DNA of 64,000 bases from Acinetobacter lwoffii (lineage in GTDB: Bacteria; Pseudomonadota; Gammaproteobacteria; Pseudomonadales; Moraxellaceae): assembly GCF_019343495.1 (NCBI RefSeq), contig NZ_CP072549.1, forward strand, positions 1,550,001 to 1,614,000. Direction: 5' to 3'. Shown here piece after piece: positions 28,828 to 38,495 of this stretch. The notes under the pieces are model-generated. The model was not told where the DNA came from. It saw nothing but the letters and a program-made list of their open reading frames with translations, and did not search any database. Position numbers and translations under genes: made by a program. How positions within the stretch are numbered: the stretch's first letter is position 1; every line of letters starts with the position of its first letter.

Positions 28828-31800
28828 TTATACCTCCGCAGCTAGGCCGTATTCTTTTGCCTGTTCCAAATTAACTGTCACTAATTTTGATGTTCCCGGT
28901 TCAGGCATGGTTACACCCAAAAGATCAGTCGCCATCATCATTGCAAGTTTGTTATGGGTAATATAAATAAATTGCACGTGTTCAGAAAGCTCTTTGACTA
29001 AATTACAAAAGCGTCCCACATTGGCATCATCCAGCGGTGCATCGACTTCATCCAGTACACAAAATGGTGCCGGATTTAAGCGAAAAATCGCGAATACCAA
29101 TGCTAATGCGGTTAAGGCCTTTTCTCCACCAGAGAGTAAGGCCAATGAGCTGTTTCGTTTACCCGGTGGTCGGGCCATCAGTTTTACACCCGACTGCCAG
29201 CCATCTTCAAGGCTTAAACTCGCCTCACCGCCTTCAAACACTTTCGGGAACAGGTTTTGCAGTTCAGCATTGACCTGATCAAACGTGTGCATAAACAGTT
29301 TACGGGTTTCCTGATCAATACTCTTCATCGCGGCCTGTAGCTGTTCAACCGTATTTTCCAGATCCTGCATCTGGTGACTCAGTTCCTCATAACGTTTTGA
29401 CACTTCTTCATATTCTTCAGAAGCCGCCAGATTGACTGCACCAAGTTTATCGAACTGAGCCTGAGCTTTTTCCAGTTTCGCCTGATGTGCTTTAAGGTCA
29501 ATATTCAGTCCGGAAATTACTTCACTATTCAATTCTTTCAGCTGTTCAGAATAATGCTGCAAATCAGATTTGGCTGCCTGCCAGGCCAGACGTTTTTCTT
29601 CCAGTGTACTGCGGAGTTTTTCATCCTGCTGCTGAAAGCTGTGACGCTGTTCGGTCAGCTGCTGCTGTTTGCTCTGCACCTGATTTAATTCAATCTGCCA
29701 GTCGGCCCAGGTCTTTTGCAGCTTTTCAGTGATCTGCGCCTGTTCATTAAACTGGCTCTGTAAAGCAGGTAATTCCAGCTGTACCGGATCAACAAATTTC
29801 TTGGCCTGCTCGATTTGTGCAGTAATTTGTTGAGACTGTTCTTTTAGGAATACCTGATCTTTTTCCAGCAATTCAATTTGCTGCTGGCTTTGCACATTTT
29901 GCCTACGCAGCACTTCTAATTCCTGCTGCGCTTGCTGACTGAGCTGCTGTGAGTCATCCAGCTGAGTACTCAATTCTTCCAGCTGGAATTGCAGGGTTTT
30001 ATAATTTGGTAGCGCCTGTTCCAGTTTGATATTCAAGGCATGCAGATCAATTTCCAGATCATCTTTCTGCATGGCATCTTCTTCAAGCTGCTCATCCAGT
30101 TGTTGTAACTGATGCTGTAATTGCTGCTTTTGCAAGGCGAAAGCATGAGCGCTACTTTGTACTTTGGCAATGTGAATATCGAGTTGCTGCAGCTGCTTTT
30201 GGGTATGCTTGTGCTGCTCACTGATACTCTGAATCTGGTTTTGCAAAGCTTTAACCTGATCGGCGAATTCAGGTAACTGCTGCTCCAGCTGCATAAACTT
30301 AGGTTCAAGTTCCGCAAGCTGCTGCTCGATTTCATCCAGACGGATTCGATGACTCAATGCACCTTGTCCGGCCTGACTGGCTTCATCATAGTCCAGCGCA
30401 ATGACCCAGTCTGACCCAACCTGATAGCCATCCAAACTCAGTAATGTCTGGCCTTGTAATAACTCAGTTTGAAGCGGTAATGCTTGTGCTAATGTATCTA
30501 CGACTCCAACTTGCTGCCACAGTGAATAATGCGGAGATTCAATCCAGTCGGCCAGACACATCGTATTGGCAATCTGAATTTCATCCTGAACAGCCCGTTG
30601 CTTTAACTGACGCGCACGATCTTCAAGGAAATGCTCGCCCTCTGCCAGAATCTGGGCAGACAGCCACTTGGCCAGAAACTTTTCGATCAGGCTGGCATGT
30701 CCTTTGCCTGCATCATTGAGCTTAAGCACATGCATCAACTGGACCGCATCACTCTTGGCATTTGGGTTAGCTTTGGTCAGTAATTGGCTCAGGTTTTTCT
30801 TTTCTGAATGAAGTACCTGAATTTCAGATTTGAGCTGCATCAAGCGCTGTTGTTGGGTCGCCTGCTCTTCCTGAATCTGCTCGAATTGAGTTCTTAAATC
30901 TGTTAATTGAATTTCATAGCCAACGATTTGCTGTTCAGCTTGGGCTTTGTCTGCCTGATACTGCTCCAGCTCATCTTGCTGCGCCTGTTGCTGAATCTGT
31001 GCACTTTGCTGTTGGAGCGTCTGTTTCTGCTGTTCAATCCGCTCAATATTCTTTGCCAGTTGCTCGCTTTGAGCCAACATCTGTAATTTACGCTGTTGCT
31101 GCTGTTCGACCTGGGTTTTGATCTGGGTAAATTGCGCTGCCACAGTGCTATGTTGAGCTTTGAGCTCAGTCAAGTTTTGGCTTTGCGCCTGACTCTGGCC
31201 ATCTTGCTGCTGCAATTGTGCCTGCTGATCTTCAAGTTGCTGCAGCAAGGTTTCGAGTTGCAGTTCAATCAACTGCAAACGCTCTTTGGTTTGGACTTTT
31301 TGCTGTTCCAACTTGATCAGACTGGTGGAATTCTGCTCCAGCAAAGACTGCTTTTGTTGCAGGGTCATTTCCAGTTCAGCCAGTTTTTTCTCGGCCTGTT
31401 GCCATTCGCTTTGCAAAGGAGTGGATTGCTGAATCAGACGCTGGAACAGTCCACTGGTGCTGCCCAAATCATGTTCAACGGTGGTCAGTTCGGAACGTAC
31501 CAGCTTAAAGTTTTCCCCGAGCGTATTCATCTCAAGGGTATATTCTTCCTGTAAACGCTGGCTTTGCTCACATTGAAAAGACAGAATTTCGATCTTGATT
31601 GTGCGGATCTGTCCTTCCAGTTCTTTATATTGAATCGCACTTTCCGACTGACGTTTCAGGGTTTTTAGCTGGGATTTCAGTTCGGAGGCGATATCTTCCA
31701 GACGCGACAGGTTTTGTGTGGTGTGATCCAGATGTAGCATGGTTTCACGGCGACGTGCCTGATAGCGCGATACCCCAGCCGCTTCTTCAATATAGACCCG

Positions 31801-32280
31801 CATTTCATCGGGCTTGGCATCGACCAGACGGTTGATCATGCCCTGTTCAATAATCGCATAGGAACGCGGACCAAGACCAGTACCCAGGAAAATATCGGTA
31901 ATATCACGACGACGGCATTTGCTGCCATTCAGAAAATATTCAGACTTGCCATCGCGGTTGACCTGACGGCGTACTGCCAGTTCATTATAGGCATTATAAG
32001 CACCGCCCAGCTTGCCATAGGTATTGTCAAAGCGCAGTTCTACACTGGCCATGCCCACCGGTTTACGCTTGGCAGTTCCGGTAAAGATGACATCCTGCAT
32101 GCTGCCACCACGCAACTGGCGTGCACTGGACTCGCCCATGACCCAGCGTATGGCATCAATGACGTTGGATTTACCACAACCATTCGGTCCCACGACCGCA
32201 GTACGATTATCTTTAAAATGTAAAGTGGTACTGTCGGCAAAAGATTTAAAGCCTGAAAGTTTTAAACTGCTTAAACGCAT
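28828..32280 (-). CDS. smc: chromosome segregation protein SMC
   Basis: ATPase of the SMC-ScpAB condensin. 1150 residues from MRLSSLKLSGFKSF; the frame stays open 36 bp upstream, but that would overlap the GntR gene and lacks family support. Walker A GPNGCGKSN is near residue 31. Long Gln/Leu-rich coiled coils (about 170-500 and 660-1000) flank a hinge. The C-terminal head has the signature LLSGGEKALTALAL and Walker B CVLDEVDAPLDDANV. Its kleisin and ScpB partners are encoded at 5.6-7.0 kb, so the species uses SMC-ScpAB, not MukBEF. Confidence 0.97.
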   Translation of the reverse strand: MRLSSLKLSGFKSFADSTTLHFKDNRTAVVGPNGCGKSNVIDAIRWVMGESSARQLRGGSMQDVIFTGTAKRKPVGMASVELRFDNTYGKLGGAYNAYNELAVRRQVNRDGKSEYFLNGSKCRRRDITDIFLGTGLGPRSYAIIEQGMINRLVDAKPDEMRVYIEEAAGVSRYQARRRETMLHLDHTTQNLSRLEDIASELKSQLKTLKRQSESAIQYKELEGQIRTIKIEILSFQCEQSQRLQEEYTLEMNTLGENFKLVRSELTTVEHDLGSTSGLFQRLIQQSTPLQSEWQQAEKKLAELEMTLQQKQSLLEQNSTSLIKLEQQKVQTKERLQLIELQLETLLQQLEDQQAQLQQQDGQSQAQSQNLTELKAQHSTVAAQFTQIKTQVEQQQQRKLQMLAQSEQLAKNIERIEQQKQTLQQQSAQIQQQAQQDELEQYQADKAQAEQQIVGYEIQLTDLRTQFEQIQEEQATQQQRLMQLKSEIQVLHSEKKNLSQLLTKANPNAKSDAVQLMHVLKLNDAGKGHASLIEKFLAKWLSAQILAEGEHFLEDRARQLKQRAVQDEIQIANTMCLADWIESPHYSLWQQVGVVDTLAQALPLQTELLQGQTLLSLDGYQVGSDWVIALDYDEASQAGQGALSHRIRLDEIEQQLAELEPKFMQLEQQLPEFADQVKALQNQIQSISEQHKHTQKQLQQLDIHIAKVQSSAHAFALQKQQLQHQLQQLDEQLEEDAMQKDDLEIDLHALNIKLEQALPNYKTLQFQLEELSTQLDDSQQLSQQAQQELEVLRRQNVQSQQQIELLEKDQVFLKEQSQQITAQIEQAKKFVDPVQLELPALQSQFNEQAQITEKLQKTWADWQIELNQVQSKQQQLTEQRHSFQQQDEKLRSTLEEKRLAWQAAKSDLQHYSEQLKELNSEVISGLNIDLKAHQAKLEKAQAQFDKLGAVNLAASEEYEEVSKRYEELSHQMQDLENTVEQLQAAMKSIDQETRKLFMHTFDQVNAELQNLFPKVFEGGEASLSLEDGWQSGVKLMARPPGKRNSSLALLSGGEKALTALALVFAIFRLNPAPFCVLDEVDAPLDDANVGRFCNLVKELSEHVQFIYITHNKLAMMMATDLLGVTMPEPGTSKLVTVNLEQAKEYGLAAEV

Positions 32281-32291
32281 AATGTCCTGAT

Positions 32292-32987
32292 TTAACGTCG
32301 TGAGCGTCTGGCCCACGCGAGTTCAATTTGTTTCATCCGTGTCAGAGATTCCAACACAAGGTTGCGCAAGTGTCGACAAAAATCTTCCATAAATAAAGTG
32401 GCCTGATGGGTTTTTCGTATCAAAATTGCTTCAGTGACCAGTTTAAATAAGTCGAAAGATTCCTGTAACTCTCGTCTGGAAATATTCAGGGTCAGAAAAT
32501 AGCTCCGACGCAAAGAAGGCAGCAGTTCCTGATAATAGCGCATCAGATAAGGATTCCCGACCATCTCATGCTGCTGGGCCATGCCCTGAAAGATCAGATC
32601 ATAAAACTTTTCAGTGTGTCCTTGGCGGGTTTCTGCTTCCAATTGCTCTAATAATAGCTGAATGTGCTCAGCTTCATGCACCCGCCAGGTTTCCGCCATG
32701 CGGTGCACCATCTGCCCGAGCAATAACGATGTCATGTCAAATAAGGCACGCACCTGCAAGGCCGACATTTCCGAGACAATCGCTCCCCGGCGCGGGAAAA
32801 TTTCAATCAGCTGGGTGCGTTCCAGCAAAAGCAGGGCTTCACGAACCGAACCCCGACTGACATCAAGCTCCGAGGCAATCCTGAGCTCCTGTATACGTTC
32901 GCCTTCGACCAGTTCACCGCGGATAATCTGTTCGCTAATGTGCTTGGCAATCTGCTCAGACAAACTCTGCGCTTGTTCTAATGGCAT
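32292..32987 (-). CDS. GntR family transcriptional regulator (FCD domain)
   Basis: 231 residues. The N-terminal winged helix-turn-helix of the GntR family (about 8-75; ELRIASELDVSRGSVREALLLLE) is followed by an all-helical FCD ligand-binding domain (about 85-215), the FadR/VanR subfamily. The inducer is unknown. It lies only 11 bp upstream of the smc start on the same strand, so smc-zipA may be transcribed from its promoter. Its ATG is at 32985-32987. Confidence 0.88.
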   Translation of the reverse strand: MPLEQAQSLSEQIAKHISEQIIRGELVEGERIQELRIASELDVSRGSVREALLLLERTQLIEIFPRRGAIVSEMSALQVRALFDMTSLLLGQMVHRMAETWRVHEAEHIQLLLEQLEAETRQGHTEKFYDLIFQGMAQQHEMVGNPYLMRYYQELLPSLRRSYFLTLNISRRELQESFDLFKLVTEAILIRKTHQATLFMEDFCRHLRNLVLESLTRMKQIELAWARRSRR

Positions 32988-33124
32988 ACCGTTCCTGTCT
33001 TTATTTTTATGGATACTGGTTTAGCCCTTTATTTGGACTATGTTGCTATTAAACGGGTTTTTATCCATAAATACTTTGACATTGTCAGACAATCTTATGT
33101 CTATATAGCCAACTCAAGGCCATA

Positions 33125-33155
33125 AAAAAGGAGAATAGTCATCTATTCTCCTTAT
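33125..33155 (-). terminator. terminator after the TauE/SafE gene
   Basis: Stem AAGGAGAATAG/CTATTCTCCTT (33128-33138 and 33143-33153) with TCAT loop, followed on the minus strand by six T. It lies 35 bp after the permease stop and isolates it from the GntR gene. Confidence 0.9.
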
Positions 33156-33187
33156 ACGGTAAATCACTTCAACCTAAAAGGTTTAAA

Positions 33188-33991
33188 TCAAGCCATAAAA
33201 CCTTGATAAATAAAATACAGGCCGACGGTAGTCAGTAGTGCAGCAAAACATTTTTTTAATACGGCCGGTGAAAGCAGATGTGCCACTTTTGCCCCCAGCT
33301 TGGCCGTGAAAAAACTCATCATGCTGATCCCGATAAAGGCATAAATATGAATATAGCCAATGGTATTTGGTACGGTAACCTGCGCCTGTTTACCAAACCA
33401 GATAAAACCCAGCGCACCTGCGACTGCAATTGGCAATCCACAAGCCGCAGAGGTCGCTACGGCTTTTTGCATCACGATTCCGCAGCGATTCAGAAATGGG
33501 ACGGTCAGACTTCCCCCGCCAATCCCAAAGATCGCCGATGCCACACCGATTCCACCACCTGCAGCAATTTGTACCGGGGTTGAAGGCAATTTTTGATTCG
33601 GATCAATCTGGATATGCGCTCCCTTGAACATTCTAAATGCCACCCAGACCGCAAAGAAGCCAATCATTAACTGCAAACCCTGACCAGATAAATAATCGGC
33701 AATCCCCGCACCTAGGAAAGAACCGATAATCAGACCTGGCGCCAGATTACGAAACACAGGCCATAGTACTGCCCCTCGCTGATGATGCGCCATCACCGAA
33801 CTGATAGAAGTCACAATAATCGTTGCCAAGGAAGTGCCCACCGCCATATGCATAATCACGCTGGGATCGTACTGAAGCTGGGTAAAAACAATGTACAGGA
33901 TCGGCACAATAATCAAACCACCACCGACCCCAAACAGGCCTGCGGTGAATCCGGCAATTGCACCAATCAATAAATATATGATTAACTCCAT
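33188..33991 (-). CDS. TauE/SafE (TSUP) family membrane permease
   Basis: Probable anion (sulfite/sulfonate-type) exporter. 267 residues from the ATG at 33991, with seven to eight predicted membrane helices. The internal repeat typical of the family is seen as GFTAGLFGVGGGLIIVP near the start and GVASAIFGIGGGSLTVP in the second half. An upstream frame to 34048 would overlap birA and is unlikely. It is divergent from birA with only 27 bp between start codons, so its promoter overlaps the birA 5' end. Confidence 0.88.
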   Translation of the reverse strand: MELIIYLLIGAIAGFTAGLFGVGGGLIIVPILYIVFTQLQYDPSVIMHMAVGTSLATIIVTSISSVMAHHQRGAVLWPVFRNLAPGLIIGSFLGAGIADYLSGQGLQLMIGFFAVWVAFRMFKGAHIQIDPNQKLPSTPVQIAAGGGIGVASAIFGIGGGSLTVPFLNRCGIVMQKAVATSAACGLPIAVAGALGFIWFGKQAQVTVPNTIGYIHIYAFIGISMMSFFTAKLGAKVAHLLSPAVLKKCFAALLTTVGLYFIYQGFMA

Positions 33992-34018
33992 AACGATATT
34001 TACCACGTTTAGATTCAA

Positions 34019-34774
34019 ATGGATGTAGAAACTCGTGAACTGCAACAACGATTAAGCGATGCAGGCCAACTCCCGGAAGTATTACTCATCAAACCGATTA
34101 CCACATCGACCAATGATGATGTGCGCGAATTGGCAACGAAAGGGGTACAGCAGGTTCTGGTATGCAGTCATGTGCAGACCCAAGGCCGTGGACAGCGTCA
34201 ACGTCAGTGGATATCACCTGAAGGGAACATCTATTTAAGCACATTGCTGCATACACAAAAACCCATTGATGGTCGTCTGGCGCTAGAAATTGCGTTAAAT
34301 ATCCTGCAAATGCCAAGTCTAAAAGGCCTGGAATTACAGGTAAAATGGCCGAATGACCTGTATAGCCTGCATGGAAAATGGGGCGGTATTCTGGTCGAGC
34401 CGGTTTCAACCACGCAGGTGGTGGTCGGGGTCGGGCTAAATATTGATCCTCTGCCCACCAACCTTCCAGACCAGCTGGTCAGTTCCCTGAGCGAGCTGGG
34501 TTTATCTCGCACTTCAAGAGTCGAGCTGATTGCCCAGTTATATCTGGCGATTCAACAAGCCGGGCAATGGTTTAATTATGGCAGTCAAAACCTGGCGGCG
34601 CGTTTCAATCGATCGGCTGCATTTATGCAACAAGCAGTTGAATTTACTGACGTGCAAGGGCAATATTCCGGTACTTTTCTCGGGATTCAGGACGATGGTG
34701 CGGTCAAGATTTTGACCGATCAGGGAATCCAGACCTTTTATCAGGGACAGCTCCGCCTTAAACACGGTGGATGA
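34019..34774 (+). CDS. birA: biotin-[acetyl-CoA carboxylase] ligase, catalytic-domain-only BirA
   Basis: Activates biotin to biotinyl-AMP and attaches it to the AccB carrier protein. 251 residues. The catalytic core is present: TTSTNDDV near residue 27, the biotinyl-AMP loop GRGQRQRQW at about 58-66, and KWPNDLY near 107. The N-terminal DNA-binding helix-turn-helix of E. coli BirA is missing, so this enzyme should not act as a repressor of biotin genes. The stop overlaps the first possible coaX start (ATGA at 34771), the common birA-coaX pairing. Confidence 0.92.
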   Translation: MDVETRELQQRLSDAGQLPEVLLIKPITTSTNDDVRELATKGVQQVLVCSHVQTQGRGQRQRQWISPEGNIYLSTLLHTQKPIDGRLALEIALNILQMPSLKGLELQVKWPNDLYSLHGKWGGILVEPVSTTQVVVGVGLNIDPLPTNLPDQLVSSLSELGLSRTSRVELIAQLYLAIQQAGQWFNYGSQNLAARFNRSAAFMQQAVEFTDVQGQYSGTFLGIQDDGAVKILTDQGIQTFYQGQLRLKHGG

Positions 34775-34788
34775 ACAGGCATACAGCA

Positions 34789-35529
34789 ATGAAAAAATTA
34801 TGGTTGGATATCGGCAATACCCGGCTTAAATACTGGATTACCGAGCATGATCAGATTATTGAACAGGCAGCAGAATTACATTTACAGTCCCCTGCTGATT
34901 TGTTACTTGGCCTGATTCAGCATTTCAAAGCGCTGGGCTTGCATCAGGTAGGTCTATCCTCAGTCCAGGATAAAATCAATAATGAGCGCATTCTCAGCAT
35001 TTTAGAAAGCCTGCATATTCCAGTCATTTTTGCTCAGGTACAGGCAGAATATGCAGGTCTGATCTGTGGTTATGATGAACCTTCACAACTAGGGATTGAC
35101 CGCTGGTTGCAGGTACTTGCGGTCGCGACGCAAGCGCATGAAAATTATTGTGTGATTAGTTGCGGTACGGCGCTGACTATTGATTTGGCGCAAGGGCAAC
35201 AACATTTGGGCGGTTTTATTCTGCCAAATCTATACTTGCAACGTGATTCCCTAATTCAGAATACCAAAGGCATTAAAATCCCGGATGCCGCTTTTTCTGA
35301 ACTCAATCCTGGACGCAACACCATCGATGCTGTTCATCATGGCATCCTACTGGGTCTGCTCAGCACGATTGAGAAAGTACTACATGATTTTCCAGCACAG
35401 TTGGTTTTAACCGGTGGAGATGCCCCGCTATTTGCGCAGCATCTCGCTCAGTATCAGCCCCGGATTGAACCGGATCTTTTGCTTAAAGGCCTGCAGCATT
35501 TTGCAGCTCATTTGCCAGACACTGTTTGA
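34789..35529 (+). CDS. coaX: type III pantothenate kinase CoaX
   Basis: Phosphorylates pantothenate, the first step of CoA synthesis; type III enzymes are not inhibited by CoA. About 246 residues from [16 protein letters not shown]. An ATG 18 bp upstream that overlaps the birA stop is the alternative start. ASKHA-fold motifs are DIGNTR (phosphate 1), LGIDRWLQ and [10 protein letters not shown] (phosphate 2), and TGGDA near the end. It is coupled to birA. Its last 47 bp overlap the end of the convergent hydrolase gene. Confidence 0.93.
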   Translation: MKKLWLDIGNTRLKYWITEHDQIIEQAAELHLQSPADLLLGLIQHFKALGLHQVGLSSVQDKINNERILSILESLHIPVIFAQVQAEYAGLICGYDEPSQLGIDRWLQVLAVATQAHENYCVISCGTALTIDLAQGQQHLGGFILPNLYLQRDSLIQNTKGIKIPDAAFSELNPGRNTIDAVHHGILLGLLSTIEKVLHDFPAQLVLTGGDAPLFAQHLAQYQPRIEPDLLLKGLQHFAAHLPDTV

Positions 35530-36088
35530 TAATGTCCAGCAATTGCGGAAAATCGGCAAAGCCATCGGACTTGTTGAAATGCCCGGCTTTTTTGATCTCA
35601 AAAATTTGTGCATTCAAGCTATGTGCTAAACGCAAGGAAATCGGTGCAGGCACATAGGGATCATTACTGGAGATCAGCATCACCGCACGTTTATAGCTAT
35701 ACGGTAAGTTTTTCAGATCGAGTCGCACAGCCTGCAGTATTTTATTCAGTTCTGACCAGGCCACCAAAGGCGTATCAAAGGCTGAGACCAGAATTACCCC
35801 GCCGATCTTGCGTTGCTGCTGAATATAATGTTCCTGTAAAAAGTTTAAAACACTGACGCAACTCAGGCCATGTGCAACTAAAAAGGTATGTTCATCCATG
35901 TGCGGAATGTGCAATTTCAGGTTCTGCTGCCATTCTTCTAAATTGGGCTGAAAGGGGTTGGCCAGCATAATCCGCTTGGACTCAAAACCGGCATTTTTAA
36001 GTTGACGACTCAGCCACGGATACCAGTGATCATTGGAGGTCGCCTGATAATCCGGCACGATATAAACTTTCTTTATTATATTTTTCAT
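35483..36088 (-). CDS. RBBP9/YdeN-like alpha/beta hydrolase with altered nucleophile elbow
   Basis: 201 residues of the small RBBP9/YdeN serine-hydrolase family. The fold markers are visible: the [10 protein letters not shown] region and Asp in SSNDPYVP and His in AGHFNKSDG of the catalytic triad. The elbow that should read AHSLG reads AHGLS (residues 72-76), so the nucleophilic Ser is Gly74. The protein is probably catalytically inactive or uses another residue. It converges on coaX with a 47-bp overlap. A close paralogue with an intact elbow lies 138 bp upstream on the same strand. Confidence 0.85.
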   Translation of the reverse strand: MKNIIKKVYIVPDYQATSNDHWYPWLSRQLKNAGFESKRIMLANPFQPNLEEWQQNLKLHIPHMDEHTFLVAHGLSCVSVLNFLQEHYIQQQRKIGGVILVSAFDTPLVAWSELNKILQAVRLDLKNLPYSYKRAVMLISSNDPYVPAPISLRLAHSLNAQIFEIKKAGHFNKSDGFADFPQLLDIIKQCLANELQNAAGL

Positions 36089-36226
36089 AGTGATTTACTT
36101 ATTATCATTGAACGCAAATTGCGTCGACAAAAAACTAGTTTTAAACAGTCTGGAGATGGAATTCAAGTCTCTTTTTGAACGCCATCTCATGTTAAATTTT
36201 AAAATTTAGCGAATACAACAACATGC

Positions 36227-36799
36227 TTAAACTTCGGATTTAATCAGATACGGCTCGATCACTTTCCAGAGCTCCGGCAGATCAGTACAACCTTGAGAAT
36301 CAATAAAATGTCCGTGATGCTTGGCATTCACCACAATCGCGTTCAGACTGTCCGCCTGTTCCAGGCTAAATTCTGGTGCAACCCGGTCATCTCCCTCGGA
36401 GTAGATCACCACACGCTCTGCAACCTGTTGTTTGAGTAAATCGAAATCGATATCCGCGGCATCAATAAAAGGGTTTATTTCATCCAGACGACCCAATCGA
36501 CCATTAAATCCCGCGATCAGTACCAGTTGCTGAATTTTCTGCTGTTTTAATTCTCTGGATAAGTAGTGCAATGCGGCCACAGTTCCCAAGCTATGTGCAA
36601 TAAAGATACTGTCCTCGTCAATTGCATCAATCTGTTCACGCATTTGTTGATCCCAGGTGTCCAGTGTCGGTGTAGTTGATGGATCCAGCCGGAGGACTTT
36701 TAAACTGACATTTTCCTGTTGGGCTTTTTCCTGAATCCATGGGTACCAGTTTTCTTCCGGGCTTGCAGTATAACCATGTACGACAATTACTTGGTTCAT
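36227..36799 (-). CDS. RBBP9/YdeN-like alpha/beta hydrolase
   Basis: 190 residues, intact member of the family. The motif VIVVHGYTASPEENWYPW opens the protein. The nucleophile Ser70 is in AHSLGT, Asp in SEGDDRVAP and His in HHGHFIDSQG complete the triad. Substrates of the bacterial members are not well known (small esters or peptides). It is followed on the same strand by its elbow-altered paralogue, so the pair looks like a tandem duplication with divergence. Confidence 0.88.
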   Translation of the reverse strand: MNQVIVVHGYTASPEENWYPWIQEKAQQENVSLKVLRLDPSTTPTLDTWDQQMREQIDAIDEDSIFIAHSLGTVAALHYLSRELKQQKIQQLVLIAGFNGRLGRLDEINPFIDAADIDFDLLKQQVAERVVIYSEGDDRVAPEFSLEQADSLNAIVVNAKHHGHFIDSQGCTDLPELWKVIEPYLIKSEV

Positions 36800-36909
36800 T
36801 TGAAATTTCTCTTTATTTTGTGCTGATATTCCCGAGTCTGCCTGATCGGATTTTTATTTTGGGTAAGTAAATGTTGTTTTGTTTAAACCGGTTTGACTAT
36901 TTATTCGCA

Positions 36910-36940
36910 ATAAAAAAAGGCGCATATTGCGCCTTTTTTT
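36910..36940 (-). terminator. terminator after ffh
   Basis: Perfect stem GGCGCA/TGCGCC (36919-36924 and 36928-36933) with a TAT loop, A-run before and T-run after. It lies immediately after the ffh stop on the minus strand. Confidence 0.9.
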
Positions 36941-36950
36941 AAAACAAAAC

Positions 36951-38357
36951 TTATTTCTTGTCATTGCCGCCGAACAATGGACCCATACCACCCCCGCCGC
37001 CAAACTGTTTCTGCAAGCCGCCGAGTGACTTCATCATTTTTGCCATACCGGATGGATTGGCAAATTTTTTCATCATCTTGGCCATTTGGGCATGTTGCTT
37101 GATCAGCTTGTTGACTTCTGCCACTTCCATACCACAACCTGCTGCGATACGTTTTTTACGGCTTGGGTTCATCAAGTCCGGGTTACGGCGCTCTTTGATA
37201 GTCATCGACTGGATAATCGCTTCCATTTTCTTGACCTGCTTTTCAGGATTGGCTTGCGCCAACGCATCTTGCAGACCGGCATTGCTCATGCCAGGAAGTT
37301 TGTCCAGGAAGCCCATCATGCCGCCCATCTTGTTCATCTGCTCAAACTGCATCAGCATGTCTTCAAAGTTGAAGCTGCCGCCTTTTTGCAGTTTTTTCGC
37401 CATTTTTTCGGCTTTTTCTTTGTCGACCTTGCGTTCAAGTTCTTCGACCAAAGAAAGTACATCACCCATACCGAGAATACGCTGTGCAACACGCTCAGGA
37501 TGGAATGGCTCCAAGGCATCGAGTTTCTCACCCATACCCAAGAATTTGATTGGCTTGCCGGTAATCGCCCGTACTGAAAGCGCTGCACCACCGCGCGCAT
37601 CACCATCAGTTTTGGTCAGGATCACACCAGTTAAAGGCAAGGCATCATTAAATGCTTTGGCGGTGTTTGCCGCATCCTGACCGGTCATGGCATCGACCAC
37701 GAACAGGGTTTCAGTCGGGTTAATCGCTGCATGCAGCTCTTTGATTTCACCCATCATGTCATCATCGATATGCAAACGACCTGCCGTATCGACAATCAGC
37801 ACATCGGCAAACTGGATTTTTGCCTGTTCAATCGCGCGATTCACAATCGTAATCGGTTTTTCGTCTGCGCTAGATTCCAGGAAAATCGCACCGACTTCAC
37901 CCGCGACAGTCTGTAGCTGTTTGATCGCAGCCGGACGATACACATCGGCAGAGACCATCACGACTTTTTTCTTTTGACGTTCTTGTAAGAAGCGTGCAAG
38001 TTTCGCTGCAGTTGTTGTTTTACCTGCACCCTGCAAGCCTGCCAGCAGGACAACCACAGGTGGTTTTGCAGCGAGGTCGAGGCTTTCATTGGCCTCGCCC
38101 ATCATTTTGGTCAATTCGTCATGAACGATTTTGACAAAAGCCTGCCCAGGAGATAACTGAGTCATCACTTCCTGGCCCAATGCTTCTTCCTTAACTTTCG
38201 CGATGAATTCACGAGTTACAGGTAACGCAACATCGGCCTCAAGAAGCGCCATACGCACTTCACGTAACGTATCTTTAATATTGTCTTCGGTTAGCTGCCC
38301 TGAGCCAGTAACATTTCTTAAACTCTGCGTGAGTCGTTCTGTTAAGGTATCAAACAT
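36951..38357 (-). CDS. ffh: signal recognition particle protein Ffh
   Basis: GTPase of the signal recognition particle that targets nascent membrane proteins together with 4.5S RNA and FtsY. 468 residues: an N domain helix bundle, then a G domain with GLQGAGKTTTAAKLARFL (about 107-124), DTAGRLHIDDD and TKTDGDARGG. A Met-rich M domain follows (from about 325), ending in a Gly-rich tail. It is divergent from ypjD. Confidence 0.97.
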   Translation of the reverse strand: MFDTLTERLTQSLRNVTGSGQLTEDNIKDTLREVRMALLEADVALPVTREFIAKVKEEALGQEVMTQLSPGQAFVKIVHDELTKMMGEANESLDLAAKPPVVVLLAGLQGAGKTTTAAKLARFLQERQKKKVVMVSADVYRPAAIKQLQTVAGEVGAIFLESSADEKPITIVNRAIEQAKIQFADVLIVDTAGRLHIDDDMMGEIKELHAAINPTETLFVVDAMTGQDAANTAKAFNDALPLTGVILTKTDGDARGGAALSVRAITGKPIKFLGMGEKLDALEPFHPERVAQRILGMGDVLSLVEELERKVDKEKAEKMAKKLQKGGSFNFEDMLMQFEQMNKMGGMMGFLDKLPGMSNAGLQDALAQANPEKQVKKMEAIIQSMTIKERRNPDLMNPSRKKRIAAGCGMEVAEVNKLIKQHAQMAKMMKKFANPSGMAKMMKSLGGLQKQFGGGGGMGPLFGGNDKK

Positions 38358-38495
38358 TGCAAAATCCGCTTAAAATAGCCATGAGCAAAAAATTGTTTCT
38401 TAAAATAGAAAATTTATGCATAGAATGCTATAGGATACTGTAGTTCGCAGCGAATTTATATAAATGAATATTCATCACCCTTAAAAAGGTTTGAC

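Noticed and set aside
28994..32290. Several open frames of 65-150 codons on the plus strand opposite smc
   Set aside because: They are opposite a Gln/Leu-rich coiled-coil gene, whose codon bias creates antisense open frames; none has family motifs, a ribosome site or its own intergenic space.
33060..33068. TTATCCATA near the GntR gene as a DnaA site
   Set aside because: Single near-match to a 9-mer with no neighbours; expected by chance in 64 kb.
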